Shown here piece after piece: positions 13,084 to 14,643 of a DNA stretch of 14,643 nt (positions are counted from its first letter, which is position 1; each line of letters begins with the position of its first letter). The DNA lies in the NCBI GenBank assembly GCA_022793355.1, contig JAAWCR010000038.1:1-14643 (forward strand). The letters run 5' to 3'. The DNA comes from Lawsonibacter sp. Lineage in GTDB: Bacteria; Bacillota; Clostridia; Oscillospirales; Oscillospiraceae. The notes under the pieces were generated by a model that saw only the letters and a list, made by a program, of their open reading frames with translations, was not told where the DNA came from and ran no database searches. A program made the position numbers and the translations under genes.

Positions 13084-13731
13084 TCAGCCTCCGTTCTTGG
13101 CGAAATGGTCGCACCAAGGGCGCAGGGTGCACTCCCCGCATTGGGGCCGGCGGGCAATGCAGACGGCACGGCCATGGAGGACCATCCGGTGGCAGAAGTC
13201 GTTGGACTCCTCCGGGGGCAGAACCTTTCGCAACTGCTGCTCCACCTTAGCCGGGTCCTTGGTGCCGTCGGTGAGGCCCAGCAGGCCGGTGATGCGGATG
13301 CAGTGGGTGTCCGCCACCACCACGCCAGGGGTGTGATACACGTCCCCCAGAATCAGGTTTGCGGTCTTTCGACCCACGCCGGGGAGCTTCAGCAGCTCCT
13401 CCATCCTGTCCGGCACCTTTCCGCCATAGTCCCGAAGCAGCATCTGGGAGGACAGTACAATATCCTTCGCCTTAGCCCGGAAAAAACCGGTGGAGTGAAT
13501 CAGCTCCTCCACCTCGGAGACGTCGGCCTCCGCCAGGGCCTCCAGGGTGGGGAAACGGGCGTAGAGGGCGGGGGTCACCTTGTTTACCCGCTCGTCGGTG
13601 CACTGCGCAGCCAAACGGACGGAGAACAGCAGCTCGTAGTCCTTTCGATACTCCAGGGAACAGATGCCGTCCGGGTAGAGTACCTTCAATTCCTCCACAA
13701 TGGCGCGGATATCCTCGGGGGTCTTGTTCAT
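13084..13731 (-). CDS. nth: Endonuclease III (DNA glycosylase/AP lyase)
   Basis: A 215-residue HhH-GPD protein, the length of bacterial Nth. It removes oxidised pyrimidines and cleaves the AP site in base-excision repair. The helix-hairpin-helix LPGVGRKTANLILG (116-129) contains catalytic Lys122, and VVADTHCIRI contains Asp141, equivalents of E. coli Lys120 and Asp138. The C-terminal [4Fe-4S] cluster ligands are Cys191-x6-Cys198-x2-Cys201-x5-Cys207, the canonical spacing. All residues needed for activity are present. The ATG has SD GAGAGGTG at 6-7 bases. It is a single gene, divergent from the methyltransferase gene; no convincing promoter was found for it, partly because the upstream region is a palindrome. 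Confidence 0.96.
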   Translation of the reverse strand: MNKTPEDIRAIVEELKVLYPDGICSLEYRKDYELLFSVRLAAQCTDERVNKVTPALYARFPTLEALAEADVSEVEELIHSTGFFRAKAKDIVLSSQMLLRDYGGKVPDRMEELLKLPGVGRKTANLILGDVYHTPGVVVADTHCIRITGLLGLTDGTKDPAKVEQQLRKVLPPEESNDFCHRMVLHGRAVCIARRPQCGECTLRPWCDHFAKNGG

Positions 13732-13749
13732 AGCGGTTCACCTCTCACA

Positions 13750-13806
13750 TGTGATACAGGGGTGTGCGTGGCGGGCAGACGGGGTCCGCCCCTACACTAT
13801 ATCACA
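13750..13806. repeat. 57-bp imperfect palindrome between nth and rlmA
   Basis: Outer arms TGTGATA (13750-13756) and TATCACA (13800-13806) pair exactly; inside, GTGTG faces TACAC and GGCGGGCAGA faces CCGCCCCT imperfectly around GGGGTCC. It resembles the short GC-rich palindromic repeats (GTAGGGGCGG...CCGCCC type) that I recall as numerous in Oscillospiraceae genomes; not checked here. Confidence 0.6.
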
Positions 13807-13845
13807 CCTCCGGCAAAATTTCGACCCTTTTTTCTAAAACTCCCC

Positions 13846-13874
13846 TTGTACTTTTTCCCCGCCGCCGGTATGAT
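13846..13874 (+). promoter_or_regulatory. Sigma-A promoter of the rlmA-like gene
   Basis: TTGTAC (13846-13851), a 17-base spacer, TATGAT (13869-13874). The start falls near 13881, immediately before the SD GAGGTGA (13883-13889), so the leader is very short (~15 bases). Confidence 0.8.
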
Positions 13875-13895
13875 GGAGGAGTGAGGTGACCTTCT

Positions 13896-14643
13896 ATGAA
13901 AAGTCTGTTCCGATGCCCCCTGTGCGCCGCCCCGCTGGAGCGGGAGGAGACCCGATGGTTCTGTCCCAACCGGCACAGCTTTGACCGGGCCTCCGCAGGG
14001 TATGTCCACCTTCTCCCGGCCAACCAGAAGCACTCCAGAGACCCGGGGGACGACAAGGCCATGGTGGCCGCCCGGTCCGCCTTTTTGGAAAAGGAGCACT
14101 ACGCCCCCCTGCGGGACGCCCTGTGCGCAGCGGCGGTGGAATCGCTCGCTGGCTCCCCCTTCCCTGTCCTGCTGGACAGCGGCTGCGGGGAGGGCTACTA
14201 CACCGCCGGCCTGTTTCAAGCTCTGGTCCAGGCCGGATACACACCCCGGACCGCTGGAATTGATTTGTCCAGAGCCGCCCTGCGCCGGGCCGCCAAGCGC
14301 CTTCCGGAGGGAGAATTTGCGGTAGCTTCCGCGTATCGCCTGCCCATAGCTGACCGGTCTGTAGCTGTGCTGACTAATATTTTTTCTCCCCTGGCCATTG
14401 ACGAATTTGCCCGGGTACTCCGCCCCGGGGGGCTGTTCTGCTACGCGGTGCCTTCGGCCAGACACCTTTGGGAGATGAAAGAGGTCCTGTATCCCAACCC
14501 CTATGAAAATCCGGTAAAGCGGGAGGAGTACCCCGGCTTCACCTGGCAGGGCGTCCGGGAGGTGCGCTACTCCCTGTCCCTCGCCAATTCCGCCGATATC
14601 ATGGCCCTGTTCCGTATGACCCCCTACGCCTGGAAAACGCCCA
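13896..14643 (+). CDS. rlmA: RlmA-type 23S rRNA (guanine-N1)-methyltransferase (3' end missing)
   Basis: 249 residues are visible with no stop; family members have about 270, so some 20-30 are beyond the window. The N-terminal zinc site is CPLC (Cys7, Cys10) with CPNRHSFDRASAGY (Cys23, His27), the signature of RlmA. The SAM-binding Rossmann domain has motif I LDSGCGEGYYT (93-103), motif II GIDLSRAAL (121-129), and NIFSPL (161-166) with VLRPGGLF (174-181). MTPYAWKTP near the end is also typical. It methylates N1 of a guanine in helix 35 of 23S rRNA: G745 in the RlmA(I) class, G748 in the RlmA(II)/TlrB class that gives tylosin resistance; the class cannot be assigned by eye. The ATG has SD GAGGTGA at 6 bases. 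Confidence 0.9.
   Translation, partial: MKSLFRCPLCAAPLEREETRWFCPNRHSFDRASAGYVHLLPANQKHSRDPGDDKAMVAARSAFLEKEHYAPLRDALCAAAVESLAGSPFPVLLDSGCGEGYYTAGLFQALVQAGYTPRTAGIDLSRAALRRAAKRLPEGEFAVASAYRLPIADRSVAVLTNIFSPLAIDEFARVLRPGGLFCYAVPSARHLWEMKEVLYPNPYENPVKREEYPGFTWQGVREVRYSLSLANSADIMALFRMTPYAWKTP

Noticed and set aside
12872..13141. An 89-codon frame on the - strand across the hairpin cluster.
   Set aside because: It overlaps the 3' end of nth in another frame, has no SD, and its Arg/Pro-rich sequence follows from the GC-rich inverted repeats.
1..14643. CRISPR arrays, insertion sequences, phage genes, toxin-antitoxin or defence loci.
   Set aside because: No regular spaced repeats, transposase, integrase, nuclease-effector or typical toxin sequence was seen on either strand.

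Overview
The window looks like a chromosomal segment of a GC-rich, spore-forming, butyrate-producing Firmicute, most likely an Oscillospiraceae gut clostridium of the Flavonifractor/Lawsonibacter/Intestinimonas type. The grounds are the sporulation genes yqfC and yqfD in Bacillus-like order before phoH, a ptb-buk butyrate operon, non-mevalonate isoprenoid synthesis (ispE), clear SD sites with sigma-A promoters, and high-GC coding DNA. The genus is an inference.

Layout. Bases 1-3059 (+) form one tight operon: the 3' end of a class I/II aminotransferase, a ThrH-type phosphoserine phosphatase, a 64-residue membrane protein, a DUF1015 protein and ispE. It ends at a hairpin shared with the converging buk. 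Bases 3134-5134 (-) are ptb-buk, the last two steps from butyryl-CoA to butyrate with ATP formation; a close match to a Rex (NADH-sensing) operator lies 26-43 bases before ptb. A strong divergent promoter at 5220-5248 faces two degenerate tRNA-Thr-like sequences, then an intact tRNA-Thr(CGT) with encoded CCA and a very strong terminator. Bases 5793-8948 (+) encode a large soluble hybrid histidine kinase with a degenerate N-terminal receiver, three PAS domains, kinase core and two receivers.

Bases 9012-11564 (-) carry yqfC-yqfD-phoH; the ribosome-binding site of yqfC lies inside a 12-bp hairpin. Bases 11629-12808 (-) are a three-gene operon from a textbook promoter: a DUF2975 membrane protein, a YozG-type HTH regulator and a membrane-anchored BamE/SmpA-like protein. 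Bases 12907-13065 hold six consecutive hairpins with no credible gene. Then come nth (endonuclease III, -) and, divergent from it across a 57-bp imperfect palindrome, the start of an RlmA-type 23S rRNA methyltransferase that runs off the window.

Most genes are housekeeping or family-level recognisable. The parts least explained by known genes are non-coding: the tRNA-like leader, the hairpin over the yqfC start, the hairpin cluster and the palindrome. I did not find a clearly new multi-gene system.
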